Shown: positions 1 to 10,115 of the stretch, one piece after another
Position numbering within the stretch: position 1 is the first letter of the stretch
How the letters are laid out: every line of letters starts with the position of its first letter
Assembly (NCBI GenBank): GCA_004151065.3
Contig: NWUY0300027933.1
Location: 7,805 to 27,903, forward strand
DNA: 20,099 nucleotides
Direction: 5' to 3'
Source of the DNA: Larix sibirica
Taxonomy: Eukaryota > Streptophyta > Pinopsida > Pinales > Pinaceae
Position numbers and translations under genes: made by a program
Notes under the pieces: model-generated
What the model was told of the DNA's origin: nothing
The model's database searches: none
The model's input: the letters and a program-made list of their open reading frames with translations, nothing else

Positions 1-339
1 AGAGATGTAATAACTATGCTCATTCACAAAAATCTCATAACAAGAGGCTAAAACTTCATTTTGTCCTAAACCTTGACATTGAAGAACCCTAACCCTAGCA
101 TGAAGTTAACAATGAGTGGGAACATTGCACTGGATGAATTGAGGTGTTTCAACAAAGGGGAGCATTTCTAATATCATAATTTGTCTCTCAATACACCATT
201 TGGAGTCTTATTTAGCTAGTTCAAAAAAAATTCGCAGACTTCTAATTTCTATAAATTTTTATGGGGGTAGCGACTGAAGTGGAAACCCACTAGCTATGAA
301 TTGTGTTGACTAATCATGCAAGTTTTTTTTCTAATTCTT
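1..339. other. Left edge, no gene recognised
   Basis: AT-rich sequence without a convincing reading frame on either strand. A short stretch at 85-98 (AACCCTAACCCTAG) resembles two interstitial telomere-like units, which also occur by chance and in plant leader sequences. The segment could be the 3' non-coding part of the minus-strand element that ends near 340, but no LTR boundary can be fixed here. Confidence 0.4.
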
Positions 340-2310
340 TAGGTATTATTCTAGTATGGATGATCCTTTATTGAAATTTTTCATAGAGGAAAGGAGTGAT
401 GTCATGATGCACTTGGAAAACTTGGAGGATAACCTGGAAGTTACCCAGGTTTTGTGCCTAATGTTTGATCTACGGTATGAGTGATATAGGTTCAATCACC
501 TGGTGCAATGGAGGAATGCTTAATGATTATACTTGCGGCCTGGTCTATACTCCTTCCATTTGTGGGTCCTATTACAAACTGACCTCATTTCCATGATATT
601 GATGCAATCGAATTGATGGATTTGGTTCTGATTCACCAGGGATATCCATCGTCTGATCATTCTGCAGTAAGACAGGATCAACTATTGTGGCTTCTGATTC
701 TGATGCTTCCCACCCTTCAATATTTTCCTAAGATGTCTGTTGGGGTGGGGTAATTCCTACTGGACTGGGACTCTTGGTATATTATTAATGTTTTCTAGGG
801 GATCATCAATAACTTCAATCACTGAAGACTTTATTGGGTTTGGGAAAAGGGATGAAGCAGAAACTGTTGATAGGGAAGCGATCATTATGAGTGGAGTATT
901 GGAGAAGGAATAACCTGGGGTTGGAATGGTGGAGGTTGCAATGGAATGGTTTTCAGCTTTTGGTTGGGTGGTGTGAGCATGTTTAACTGGACCAAAGGTA
1001 GCAATGGCATAATTTAGGAGTTTGGTGGGGACCATAACAGTATTTGGAAGTGATGTGAGTGATTGGGGAATAGAGCGAGGTGGGGCTTCAATATTTGTTG
1101 TATGATATGAATAGGTTTCCTTTGATTCTTTGGCCTCCATTTTTTGCTTAGATGAGGGTTGAGGGAACATAGAGGATGTACCTTTACTTGTGGTGACAAT
1201 TTTACTCCTGGATAATTGTCGACCACCTTGTGAAATGATTCTAGGAGTAAGCATAATGGTAGGGTGCACGCTAGGAATACTTATGGGTCCATTTCAAGCG
1301 GTTTGATGAAGGTCCTATCTCGGTCGATGTGAAACCATACCTTAGAATTATACTTTCTAAGAAAGCCATCAAAGATTGTCTCCATTGCATCTTTCTTCAT
1401 ATTAATGTACCATTCTTCGAAAGCATTCTTGTTAAAATCATTGTTGGTAGGATCTCGTGGGACTTTCCATGGTGCATAATGCAGGGCGATAGCCTGCGAT
1501 AGTTTGATGGGAAATAATTTTCGAGCATGGGGCAACGACCATTTCCACATGTCTATGACAACAAGAAAATATTCAAAAATAAAATATCCATCGGATTTTT
1601 GTGCATGTGCGCATGATTGGAATAGCTCATCCATCAATAATTTTCCAGGAATTGATTTGAGTACCTTGAATGCATAATGCTTCCACTAAGAGTGTATCCA
1701 AAGTGATTTCCCCCTACTTCTATTTTCACATGACTCTACCAGCGATAATATGACAAGAAAGCTTGGTTTTTGGATGATTAATCTCAGTGATGATGGCACA
1801 TTTTCCTCCTCGCTTGGTACCATACTTGTTGTATAGGTTCGCCTCTGTGCGATTCTTTGATCTCTTATAGATGACCTAGAAATTGGTGGCGACATCATCC
1901 CCTTGCATTGAGAGCCCTGTGAGTTTTTGAATGTCATCTACATGAATAGGGTATTGTTTTTCTAACCATAAAGAGTAACCATGCACACGAGTGATAAAAA
2001 ACTTGGTGCATTTTCGTACTTACGGTGTGGTGCCAAGGTCCTTACGACTCATCAAGGTCGAATCTCTCAGGGACATGAAGTCAAATTTCCACTATGGTAA
2101 GACTTGTCCTTTTTCAGTTAGGAGGAAATACTGATAGACACTAGGATGCATGTCTGGTTACAGATCTCCATAAAAAAAATCAGCATCCACAAGCAACATT
2201 TGCACGAATTTCCCTTGCAAGTCAGCTATAATTGTAATCCTTGGATCCACAAGGTCTGGCTTGGCCACTTCTTTTTGTTTAGTTTGCATCTCTTTGTATG
2301 TAGCTCTCAT
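340..2310 (-). pseudogene. Degenerate gag-like or accessory ORF of a Ty3/gypsy-type element
   Basis: Read on the minus strand, a broken protein of about 600 codons can be followed from an ATG at 2310. The first 55 codons are lysine and glutamate rich and stop near 2146. After frame changes, a block with FITRVHGYSLWLEKQYP begins near 2010 and continues with IHVDDIQKLTGLSMQGDD. A third block (1937 to 1281) has one in-frame TAG and holds WSLPHARKLFPIKLSQAIA. A further frameshift leads into a Ser/Pro/Thr-rich tail (1269 to 757), then weaker acidic and proline-rich pieces to about 340. The globular-block-then-low-complexity layout resembles gag-like proteins I associate with large plant gypsy elements; that is recall, not a search result. 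It lies about 0.5 kb downstream of an integrase on the same strand, so it may be an additional 3' ORF or the gag of a second element. No zinc knuckle or protease motif is seen. Confidence 0.5.
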
Positions 2311-2799
2311 TGTAGCGACCTCCCCCTTTGCAAATGCTCAACGCTAGTAGAAAAATGTATTATGGGCCTTTTGTTTCCTAAGAACACCAGTTTATCAGTT
2401 CTTCACAATTTGTGATGTATTTGAAATCTCCATCCTTTAATAGGAAAGCTTGTAAATATGGAACATTAATGGCTGGGCTTAGTGGAGTGGTGACATAAAT
2501 GATTTTCTAAATGACATAAGTGTTTGTTGTGTTCACATGATCAAGATTTTATCTGGAGGATCTGGTCATGAAAACTCATAAATGTCAAAAAGGCAATTGG
2601 ACTGATTTTTCATGGTGTCGGAAATAACTGAGTGGATGGTGGGTCCCTCCCTGACCACAATGGTGAGTACAAAATGAAATTTGAACTAAACTAAAGGAAA
2701 CAACTAAAGACTAAAAAGAAAAATAATTGGACTGAAATTGAAATAAATCCTAACTCCTAACTAACTCACTCCCAAGAGCAAGAGTGGCTTATTGCAGAA
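2311..2799. other. Spacer between integrase fragment and gag-like ORF
   Basis: No reading frame with recognisable content on either strand. If the integrase and the gag-like ORF belong to one element, this would be its inter-ORF region. No LTR ends or polypurine tract next to a TG dinucleotide were found to separate them. Confidence 0.35.
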
Positions 2800-3560
2800 T
2801 TATTGAGTAGAGATGTAGGGTTTAAGGCGTGCTCCATCCACCCATCCTAGATGTAAGATACCATCAATCTCCATAAGTTTCACAACACCCGAACCCTTGA
2901 TTTCTGCAACAATGAATGGTCCCAACCATTGCATCTGTATTTTTCTCAGATGAATCATGAACTTGTTGTCATATAATAGCACTTTGTTGTCTTTACCAAA
3001 ATGTTGTTGCTTGATATGGCGATCATGTCATGCCTTATGTCACCCTTTATCCATTGTCACATGATATTCAACCATAAACGAGATAATTAAAGCTCCATTA
3101 GTTTCACAATTCGTTCTGCAACTAATTATTCTTCTTTCATATGTTTTCCATGTGCAATGTAGAGACTTGGGACTACAAATTCTATGGGAAATACCGCTTC
3201 CCTTCCATGACCAACTGGAATGGATTCTCCTTGTGGATATTCTTAGTGGAAGTATTTTAGGCATAATATCACTAGAATTCACTCATCCCAATCATCCTGG
3301 TTTCCGCAACAGAATTTGGTTATTCCATTCTCCATAATTTGTTGAATGCTTCCACCATGCCATTCGCAAGAGGGTGATAGGACTTCTTTTATGATGCTGA
3401 ATTAGAAATTCACTTGTGAATTCTTCATTGGTTGATTTCCTTGATCGATTGTAATACTTATGGGGCACCCGAACCGAGTGATCATATTTTCATAACTGAA
3501 TTGAGCAATTGTCTCGGACGAGTGCGGCTTTGGACCACTTAGTTAAATAGTTTCTTGCAT
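2800..3560 (-). pseudogene. Ty3/gypsy integrase, catalytic core and C-terminal part (fragment)
   Basis: On the minus strand the reading starts with YLTKWSKAALV (about 3550), an integrase-core sequence. It continues with MITRFGCP, a degraded DQG segment and GREAVFPIEFVVPSLYIA (about 3200), and ends with a good C-terminal block from 2982 to 2800 (LLYDNKFM, WLGPFIVAEI, GWVDGARLKPY) before the stop. These are the usual landmarks of plant Ty3/gypsy integrase in the right order. Several frameshifts and stops separate them, so it is not functional. There is no chromodomain after the C-terminal block, unlike the plus-strand element at 11558-14792, so it belongs to a different lineage. Everything upstream (protease, RT, RNase H, integrase zinc-binding part) is missing, because LINE sequence starts at about 3640. 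Confidence 0.85.
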
Positions 3561-3639
3561 TTTGTTGAAGCCCTGAGTATGTAGGTTGCTGGAATGTTGT
3601 CCAAGGCTAGCAACAGAGGGTGAAAACCCAATCTGAAAG

Positions 3640-3640
3640 N
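3640..3640. other. Single ambiguous base (N) at the LINE/gypsy junction
   Basis: The only N in the window. On the minus strand, LINE zf-RVT sequence (KTKLFMW) runs up to this base, and within a few bases after it the LINE reading is lost and gypsy-integrase-type sequence follows. The coincidence suggests a real breakpoint or an assembly join. Confidence 0.9.
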
Positions 3641-6600
3641 ACCACATGAAGAGCTTTGTTTTTAAGGGGCATTTTGATTTCCAAATCGTGTTCCACCACT
3701 AGAGTTTTGCTCCTTCATCGATTTCTCCAGACATAAATTTATAGCCAAGCTTCAGAGTGTAAATACCTAGCGGAGATGGGGACCATATAAAACTCTCCCT
3801 AGTAGCAGAGATTCTGACGTGTGTAGATCTGAGAGCAAGAAGATAATCATTCCACATATCTCGATAAGGTTTAGGTAAATTCAAATGGTCCGCGTCTTTC
3901 CACCCCTGTTGCATGATAGTGGTGGATTCTGGGTCAGCAATATGAGATAGATGATGAATTCCACTGGAGTGAAGTGAAGCAAGAAGGGGTTGAGGTAGAG
4001 AGTGTCTGTTGTGGCTTCCCAACCATATATCCAACCCAATGCGAACCTGTGTACCATCCCCCACCTTCCAGTCAACCCCAGATTCAATGACGTGAAAATA
4101 GGAGAGAATGGCTTTCCAAGTAACAGAGATGCCCACGGAGTTACGAGTGGGGATTATGACCCAGTTTGATATGGATATCGACGGAATGTATTTTTGTGTC
4201 ACCACTTTTGTCCAGCTTGCTTTTGCAGCCAGATTTTGTAAAGAGATGGATATTTTTTAGTCCCCAGCCCCCCTGAGATTTTAGCTTTGCAAGAGTTTGC
4301 CACTTGATCCAAGGGGGGACATGTTTTTTAGATTTTCCAGACCATATAAATCTAAAACAAAATTTTCAAGATTTTTCTAAGATGCCCTTTGGTATCCAGG
4401 CTAGAGATATCCATTATACTGGCATTGCTTCTAACACAGATTTTATGACTACCAGTCTCCCCGCCCGAGAAAGCCACATGTGACTCCAAGTCGATAAGTG
4501 TTTCTCCCCTTTTCAATCAACCAACCCTAGTTAGATTTCCTGTAGTTGTTTGGATTAAAGTGAACCCCAGATATTTAAGTCCATGATCCAAGTCTGATGA
4601 CTCATAAGGAAAGAGGGTATAATAGTAGCAGGAGTCCCTTTCATCCAAGTTTGACAATGAGAGGGTGGATTTGTGGATGTTTATCTCCATACCCGTAGCC
4701 CTTCCAAAGAGGTCCAGTATACCAACCAGTGTATCAACATCCCTCATGGAACCGTTGCAGAAGAGAAGAATATTGTCAACAAACAGTAAGTGAGTTAGAA
4801 ACAGTGAGGACGAGATGCCAATACGTTTTAGAGTTCCCCTGAGCTTTGCATCTGATATGGCTCTGCTTAATCCTTACACTACCAATAAGAAGAGTAGTGG
4901 AGAGAGTGGGCATCCTTGACGAAGCCCCCTTCCCGCATGAAAGAAAGTTGAAGTAGACACATTAATAAGTACTTCGAAGGAGGTTGTAGTAAAGCAACTC
5001 ATGACCCATTTTATGAAAGAGTAATCAAAACCCAAATGGGTCATCAACATTCCTAGGTAGAGCCAGCTAACCTTATCGAAAGCTTTTGAGAGATCAAGTT
5101 TTATGACAGCCCCTTTCAACTTCTTTTGTTTTATAGAGTGAAAGCATTTTTGAGAAACTCCAATGGCCTCGTGTATCTGTATGCCTTCCAGAAAGCCAAA
5201 TTGTTCCAAGGAGATGACTTTAGAGAGGATCTTCTTGAGTCTCTTGGCAATGATCTTTTCCACCACTTTATAGGTGATATTACAAAGTGAGATGGGCATG
5301 AAGTCATTGAAAGAGGTTGGCAAATCCGATTTGGGGATTAAAGCAATGAAGGTGGAATTCAGAGGTGGGTGGATGTGTCCCCTCGAACGTGATTCCTCCA
5401 CCAGTTGGAGAAGATCGGCACCGATGACCTCGAAGTGTGCGAAAAAGAATTCTATGGTCCAACAATCCGGACTAGGAAATTTATCTTTTTGGAAGCTATG
5501 TGGTATTTCTTTTAACTCCTCTTTCGATATTTTCTCCATGAGATCTTAATTGTCCTTAGGGGTTATGAAACCAGGAAAAAGTTGAGACAATTGAATGATT
5601 TCTGCAATATTTATTCCGTTATCAGGTTTGTAGAGAGTGGAGAAGTGGGAAGTACCAAGGGATTCCAGCCCAGCGAAGGAAGAGATGTTCTCAATATTTT
5701 CATTTTGAAGTTCCCAGATGGTGTTTTTATACTTCCCGCCCTTGGAGAAATTCCGAAAGAATTTTGTGTTCTCATCCCCACATTGTAGCCAAATGGCTCT
5801 GCTCTTTAGACGCTAGATCTCCTCTTGGTTCTGTAAAAAATTTCGCCTACGAGCTTCAAGGAGGCCCAGTTGCTCAAAGGTTTCATGTGTTAGGAAACCA
5901 CACCCATCTGAATCCTAAGCAAGACGAAGATCCGATTCTACTTGTGATAATTCCAAATCATCCCTTTCCTTTTTTTTGAAAATCCAATCCTTTAGACGCC
6001 TTTTTATGTCCAAGAGGTTTTCGGCAAAATGTGGTGCAACAAAGTTCCCTTCTACAGAGTAGAAGGGAATCCAGTTGTCCTTAATGATATTTGTAACTTC
6101 CTCTTCTTTTAAGCAAGTTGCACAAAGTTTGAAAGGGCTCAGTGGTTTAATGGCCTCTCCTTTTATTTCAAGTAGAATGGGAGAGTGATCCGATAATCCT
6201 CCCATGTCCACCCATTGTCAGAAGTTTAGATTTTGACCAAGAAGGTGTTCAGCAAGGAGAAAACGATCCAACCTTTTTGCAATCCTTCGCTCCCCTGTTC
6301 TACGATTGGTCCAAGTAGGTTTAAGATTGTCTGGTAAAAGATCAACCAGTTTGCAATCTAGGAAAATTTGTTCAAAAAATTCCGCATGTTGATCAGGTCT
6401 GGTGCTAGGACCCCATATTTCATGATTACCAAGAATAAAGTTTAGATCCCCTCTGATGATTAGATCTTCCAAGTGAAAAAAAGAGTTATGTTTCAATAAC
6501 TCCCAGAAAGGGACTCGATCCTCCTAGGGTCCATAAATATTTAAGATGTTGAAGCTGGTGTTTAGCACCGCATGATAAAATTCCACCCCTAAAATTGAGC

Positions 6601-6859
6601 GGGATCCCCAAGAGTTTTGAATTCTGACAATGTGAGTATTCCAACCGATGGCAATACCACCCAAGTGTCCATGAGCATCCAATGCTCGAAAATCCATAGT
6701 GCCAAAAATAGAAGAAAGAAGGGAGGTGACTCCCTCTTCCAGCCCCAAAGTTTCTTGTAGTAGTAGAACATCGGGTTGTTGCAACGAAATCATCCTTTTG
6801 AGGGCAATATTTTTGGGCTCACTTGCCAACCCTTTGCAATTTAGGGATAAAATTTTCAT
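3641..6859 (-). pseudogene. LINE ORF2 pseudogene: endonuclease, reverse transcriptase, partial zf-RVT
   Basis: This encoded the protein that nicks the target and copies LINE RNA by target-primed reverse transcription. The ATG at 6859 opens with MKILSLNCKG, a typical EN start. EN landmarks follow: LLLQETLG, RGDLNF (about 6448), PTWTNRRTGERRIAKRLDRF and SDHSPILLEI (about 6190); the expected catalytic N, E, D and H positions are all present. The linker has RLKSRAIWLQCGDENTKFF. RT follows with KLDLSKAFDKVSW (first catalytic Asp), GRGLRQGCPLSPLL and a palm motif that reads FVDN instead of F-A/V-D-D, so the last catalytic Asp is Asn. One frame holds from 6859 to 4517 with seven stops (near 6524, 6218, 5915, 5813, 5546, 4874, 4517). 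Frameshifts near 4520 and 4205 precede the post-RT region (TWKAILSYFHVIESG) and a truncated zf-RVT (WWNTIWKSKCPLKTKLFMW). Confidence 0.93.
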
Positions 6860-6948
6860 TGGTGAACCCCATTCTGGGCTTCCGTTGCTCTAAGCACCCC
6901 AAAAATGGATTTATGTTTACCATCTGCAAGTTCCAAGAGGGCGCGGTG

Positions 6949-8957
6949 TTATGCTGTAGAGAGGTGGGATGGTCGACCTCTGCCTTTTCCCCTACCGATA
7001 GGCAGTGTGTTTTCCCTAACCCCTGGTGGGGGGGCGAAGTAAAAAGAACGACAGGTACATCTCTCGACTGGAGTCGAAAGGGGATCGGGAGGGTGGCTGC
7101 AGTGGCAATGTGGGGAGCCGGTAGATGAGGAGAGGGAGAGGAGGGGGGAATGGGGAAAGAGGGACAAATGTTGGGGGGGTCGAGGACAAAGGGGGATGTG
7201 TAGGTGGGTAGGTTGGACCAACAGGGGAAACAGGGCGAGCATCGGAGGACGGAGGGGATGAGGGAATGGGGATGGAGTCCAAGTAATCAAAACTGAGAGA
7301 ATGAAAATTTTCAACCAAAGTGGTGATATGAGTAGGGATAGAATACTGCATACCTGAAGTCGCGCAATCCGGCGGAAGTTAAGCAGTTGCGTCTAGTGAC
7401 AGATGGGGGGCTTCGTCCACACCAAGAGATTCAACGGAGGGAGCATCGACGGGATGTGCATCCTCCCCACACCAGTCAAGATGATGAACCACTGCAGAAT
7501 CTTCCCTTCTGCCAATTTTGTGAAGGTCGGTTGAGTCCGCAGAGGGCTCGCAACCCACCATTTGTTTCTTTGGTTGGTCCACCGTCTCAAAGAAAGACAC
7601 CTCGCAGTTCTTTGCAAGGTGTCCATATATATGGCATCTCTGCCATCAGAAGGGAACCCCTTCGTAGTATAGGGTTTGAATACGTGTAGCTTGTCCCCAG
7701 ATGAAATTCAAGCTCTCCCTGAGCTCGGTACGAAGGTTTATAGAGACCAGGATCCTAGCCACAATCATCCTCCTTGTCTGTAGGAAAGACATATCTGCAT
7801 CGATGAAAACCCCCAGAGCATTTCCAATGTCCCGAAATGATTCCTAGATCCATAATTCCCAAGGGAAACCTGGGAGTTTGACCCACACCGACACCGTATC
7901 AAGTCTTTCGTTTTTAGCATCAAACATGGGTGTCTAGTTTTTCAAAACGAAAGGAGTGTTGCCAAAACTCCAATGTTTTTGCAAAATGTTTCCCACCTCC
8001 TCCTTTCTTCGCAGCTTGTAAACGAACCATCCGCGGGAGAGTACCAAGATTTTGGGCTTGTAGCTCAAGAAAGAGGCCCAGTTGGTATCCACCCAACGTT
8101 CCACTTGATCCAAACAAGGGTATTTTCCATTGGCCCTTCCAACGACAGTCGTTTCTTACATTCCCAGAGATTGGGCTACCGTGACATTTTGCCCGCAAAT
8201 CAGATTTAAAGGAGCCTTTGAGGTTTTTAGGAACTTATCCTTTTTTACCTCCCGCATGTGGAGCCCCAAATGAGCTAGGAGGGATTTTTGAGCTCAAACC
8301 AGGGGTTGATCTGTTCGGCTAGTGGGGTTCTTCTGGAGGAGATCCCTAATGGTTCGAGGGTCAAAGCAGAGAAGCGATGAAACCCTTCGGACTCAAAGAT
8401 GAGGGTAACGCAATGTCTTGGTTCAGCTATGAGTCAGTGTCGTGGTTGAAAATGGGGCGCCATCCCATGACCAGAAAGTCATATGTAGGACCGTAAAAGA
8501 GTTCCCCCCAGTCCTCCTACAAATCTTCAACAAGAGTGCAGTCTGCGTCCGTAACCACAGGTGCTCCGATGTCCGGCCGCAGCAGAGGTTCGAACAGTGA
8601 GAACGGGGTGCCGCCCAACAATGGAGCAAGAGGTCTGGTAGAGAATAGATGAAAGTTCGGGCCGATAGATTCCACAGTGTTTTGAAGGTCAATGAAACCC
8701 CCGAGACTCGTCGGGGAAACCCTTAAGCTATGTTGGAGTTCGGGTAAACCACCGCTAGAAACCAACAGCCCAAATGTCGCCATCCCCAACCCTGTAAACG
8801 GTAAACTCTTCGCAGTAAACGGTGGTCGAAAAACAGAGGGGTAGGTAAAAATAGATTTACCCTCAAAAGGGTCATCGGTGTAGTTAACTGCATCCTCCCA
8901 CGGTTACCCACTCGTCACGTATGTGACCTGCAGTCCAGCGTCAGCTATAGATGCCAT
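6949..8957 (-). pseudogene. LINE ORF1 pseudogene: long N-terminal part, DUF4283-like domain, zinc knuckle, proline-rich tail
   Basis: The middle part is recognisable as the nucleic-acid-binding ORF1 of plant LINEs. WVDTNWASFLSYKPKI (about 8085), VSVWVKLPGFPWELW and LGVFIDADMSFLQTRRMIVA form the DUF4283-like region. A CCHC-type knuckle follows near 7640 (WQRCHIYGHLAKNC, first Cys now Trp, preceded by a stop). A Pro/Ser-rich tail (7351 to 7016) and a basic end (GRGKGRGRPSHLS, about 6970) come next, the latter after a frameshift in a C homopolymer near 7026-7033. Upstream, one frame runs from an ATG at 8957 to about 8250 with several stops. It encodes about 230 GC-rich residues (FTYPSVFRPPFTAKSLPF, SLGGFIDLQNTVESIG) that I cannot assign. 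A frameshift at an A-run near 8250 joins it to the DUF4283 frame. The ATG at 8957 is the first after the leader, but the true start is uncertain. Confidence 0.82.
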
Positions 8958-9058
8958 TCCCAAAGACGGTGTAAAGATCTGGTACGGTAGGGAGCTGCCT
9001 CCTGCATCCCCCTGTGTTTAGAAAACCCTAGAAGAGCCACCGGGCAACATCAAATCTA
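8958..9058 (-). promoter_or_regulatory. Putative LINE 5' leader
   Basis: Between the first plausible ORF1 ATG (8957) and the change of sequence character near 9058 lies about 100 bases that, on the minus strand, contain TCTAGGGTTTTC, a telo-box-like motif common in plant 5' leaders. LINE promoters are internal, so this would be the expected place. No transcription start can be fixed. The outer boundary is estimated from where the plus-strand open segment begins. Confidence 0.4.
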
Positions 9059-9291
9059 AGGACTTCTCTCAAATCATTGCAAAGAAATTTGAGGAATCAA
9101 AAAAATTAGATTTCAAGATTAACACTCATGTTCGAGGTGGAGATGACATTGGATTTCTCAAAACGTTCAAAAATGGTTGTCCTTCAAAATAGTTGAAGTC
9201 GGACATGATAGTAGTTCCCATGCCAGTGATTGTTGAAACTTTCAACACGGTTGAACCAACGTTGACATGCAATAAGTTTTCTTCGTTCAAT
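9058..9291 (+). other. Open segment of unknown origin fused in frame to the RRP44/DIS3 fragment
   Basis: One plus-strand frame is open from 9058 with a single TAG (about 9187) and runs without a shift into the RRP44-like homology at 9292. The peptide includes DFSQIIAKKFEESKK, INTHVRGGDDIGFL and SDMIVVPMPVIVETF. It does not resemble the cold-shock-type domains that should precede the RNB domain in RRP44, and I do not recognise it. The complementary strand is also open from 9311 to 9126, so the coding strand is not certain. It may be another captured gene fragment, divergent RRP44 sequence, or chance. Confidence 0.35.
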
Positions 9292-10115
9292 CTTTTAATT
9301 GAGAATGACATTAATACGAGACCATTTTCTGAGCAAGTTTTGGCTTGCTTGCCACCCTTGCCCTAGACATTACAACTAGAATATTTGAGTAATCCTCAGA
9401 GAGAGGATCTACATCACTTGAAAGTATTCAGTGTAGATCCACTTAAACTCAAGGATATTGATGATGCGCTATGTTGTAGAACACCCCCAAATGGGAATTT
9501 TGAAGTTGGAGTTTGCATTGTTGATGTATTTCGTTCACCCACGTACACCTCTTGATGAAGAAGCTTTGTAGCGAGACACATCTATTTACCTACTTGAGTA
9601 GAGAATAGATATGCTTCCAAAACCACTTACTGGTCTTTACAGTTCTTTGGATTGAGTTCTATGGAGACTTTGATGGACAGTTTCACAAAAGCTTGGAGTT
9701 AGATTTGGACTTATCTACTGCTTTGCTTGGCCATCGCTCACAAATTCACTTGGTTGTTCCTATAACAGTCATTCTTCGGAATATGAATTCATTAGCTAAG
9801 ATCCTGAGCGCTAGACAGATTAAGAGAGGAACTCTGACTCTTGCATCTGCAGAGGTCAAGTTTGACAAAAACATTGAAATGCATGATCCACTTGTTATTG
9901 GTATTTATCATATTTAGGAGGCAAATCAAAAGGTTGAGTAGTTTATGCTAGCCGCAAATGTTTCAGTTGCTGGGAAAATATTAAAGAACTTTTCTTTGTG
10001 TTCACTTTTTGTGGCGTCATCCAAGGATAACACAAGAAATGCTTGAACCTTTGTTGTGCATTACAACATTTGTTGGAGTTTAACTAAACATTTCAATCTT
10101 TGATTTTTCTTGATC
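9292..10115 (+). pseudogene. RRP44/DIS3-like exosome ribonuclease, RNB-domain fragment (pseudogene)
   Basis: RRP44/DIS3 is the 3'-5' exoribonuclease of the RNA exosome; the RNB domain holds its Mg-dependent active site. The fragment begins with LIENDINTRPFSEQVLACL and continues with PPLP and PQREDLHHLKVFSVDP. The RNB signature KDIDDAL follows at about 9450-9470, with its acidic residues kept, and then PPNGNFEVGVCIVDV. After a frameshift near 9515 it continues with TPLDEEA, RIDMLPKPLTG (about 9610), NMNSLAKIL, GTLTLASAEVKF (about 9835), FMLAANVSVAGKIL and, in another frame, QEMLEPLL (about 10040). The order matches plant RRP44. There are about eight stops, several frameshifts and some lost sequence around 9660-9760. 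The PIN and cold-shock parts, the second half of RNB and the S1 domain are absent. No intron is visible in about 270 codons, which suggests a retrocopy or captured cDNA, but the 3' truncation is unusual for one. Confidence 0.88.

Larger units (their letters stand above)
3641..9058 (-). mobile_element. L1-type plant LINE retrotransposon, nearly full length, 3'-truncated
   Basis: The element reads on the minus strand from a leader beginning near 9058, through ORF1 (8957 to 6949), a 90-base gap, and ORF2 (6859 to about 3641). The order is that of plant L1-clade LINEs: nucleic-acid-binding ORF1, then EN, RT and a C-terminal zf-RVT region. The 3' end is missing: zf-RVT is cut at the N at 3640, and no RNase H, 3' UTR or A-tail remains. 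Target-site duplications therefore cannot be tested. The base composition is clearly more GC-rich than the AT-rich spacers around it, especially in ORF1 (about 7000-9000). Confidence 0.9.

Noticed and set aside
356-484. Plus-strand ORF of 42 codons starting MDDPLLKFF, preceded by an intron-end-like TTCTTTAG
   Set aside because: Short, no recognisable motif, and the opposite strand carries the tail of the gag-like ORF. Treated as chance.
2146-2415. Plus-strand ORF of 89 codons
   Set aside because: Antisense to the N-terminal part of the minus-strand gag-like ORF. Its cysteine- and leucine-rich content is what the complement of that coding sequence gives.
5274-5979. Three plus-strand ORFs of 68-91 codons
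   Set aside because: They lie opposite LINE ORF2 RT and linker, whose conserved motifs fix the minus strand as coding.
7141-7195. G-rich stretch as a G-quadruplex candidate
   Set aside because: Five G tracts exist, but two of the loops are 9 and 11 bases, outside the usual limit. The richness is explained by proline codons of ORF1 on the other strand.
7387-8209. Plus-strand ORFs of 78-100 codons
   Set aside because: Antisense shadows of LINE ORF1, which shows DUF4283-like and zinc-knuckle motifs on the minus strand.
9126-9311. Minus-strand ORF of 61 codons beginning MSFSIKRLNEEN
   Set aside because: Overlaps the plus-strand segment that runs in frame into the RRP44 fragment. No family was recognised. 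Kept only as a caveat in the finding on that segment.
3641-10115. LINE and RRP44 fragment as one twin-priming or template-switch product
   Set aside because: They meet head to head at their 5' sides near 9058. Template switching would give the same orientation, and twin priming inverts the LINE's own 5' end. No evidence links the two events.
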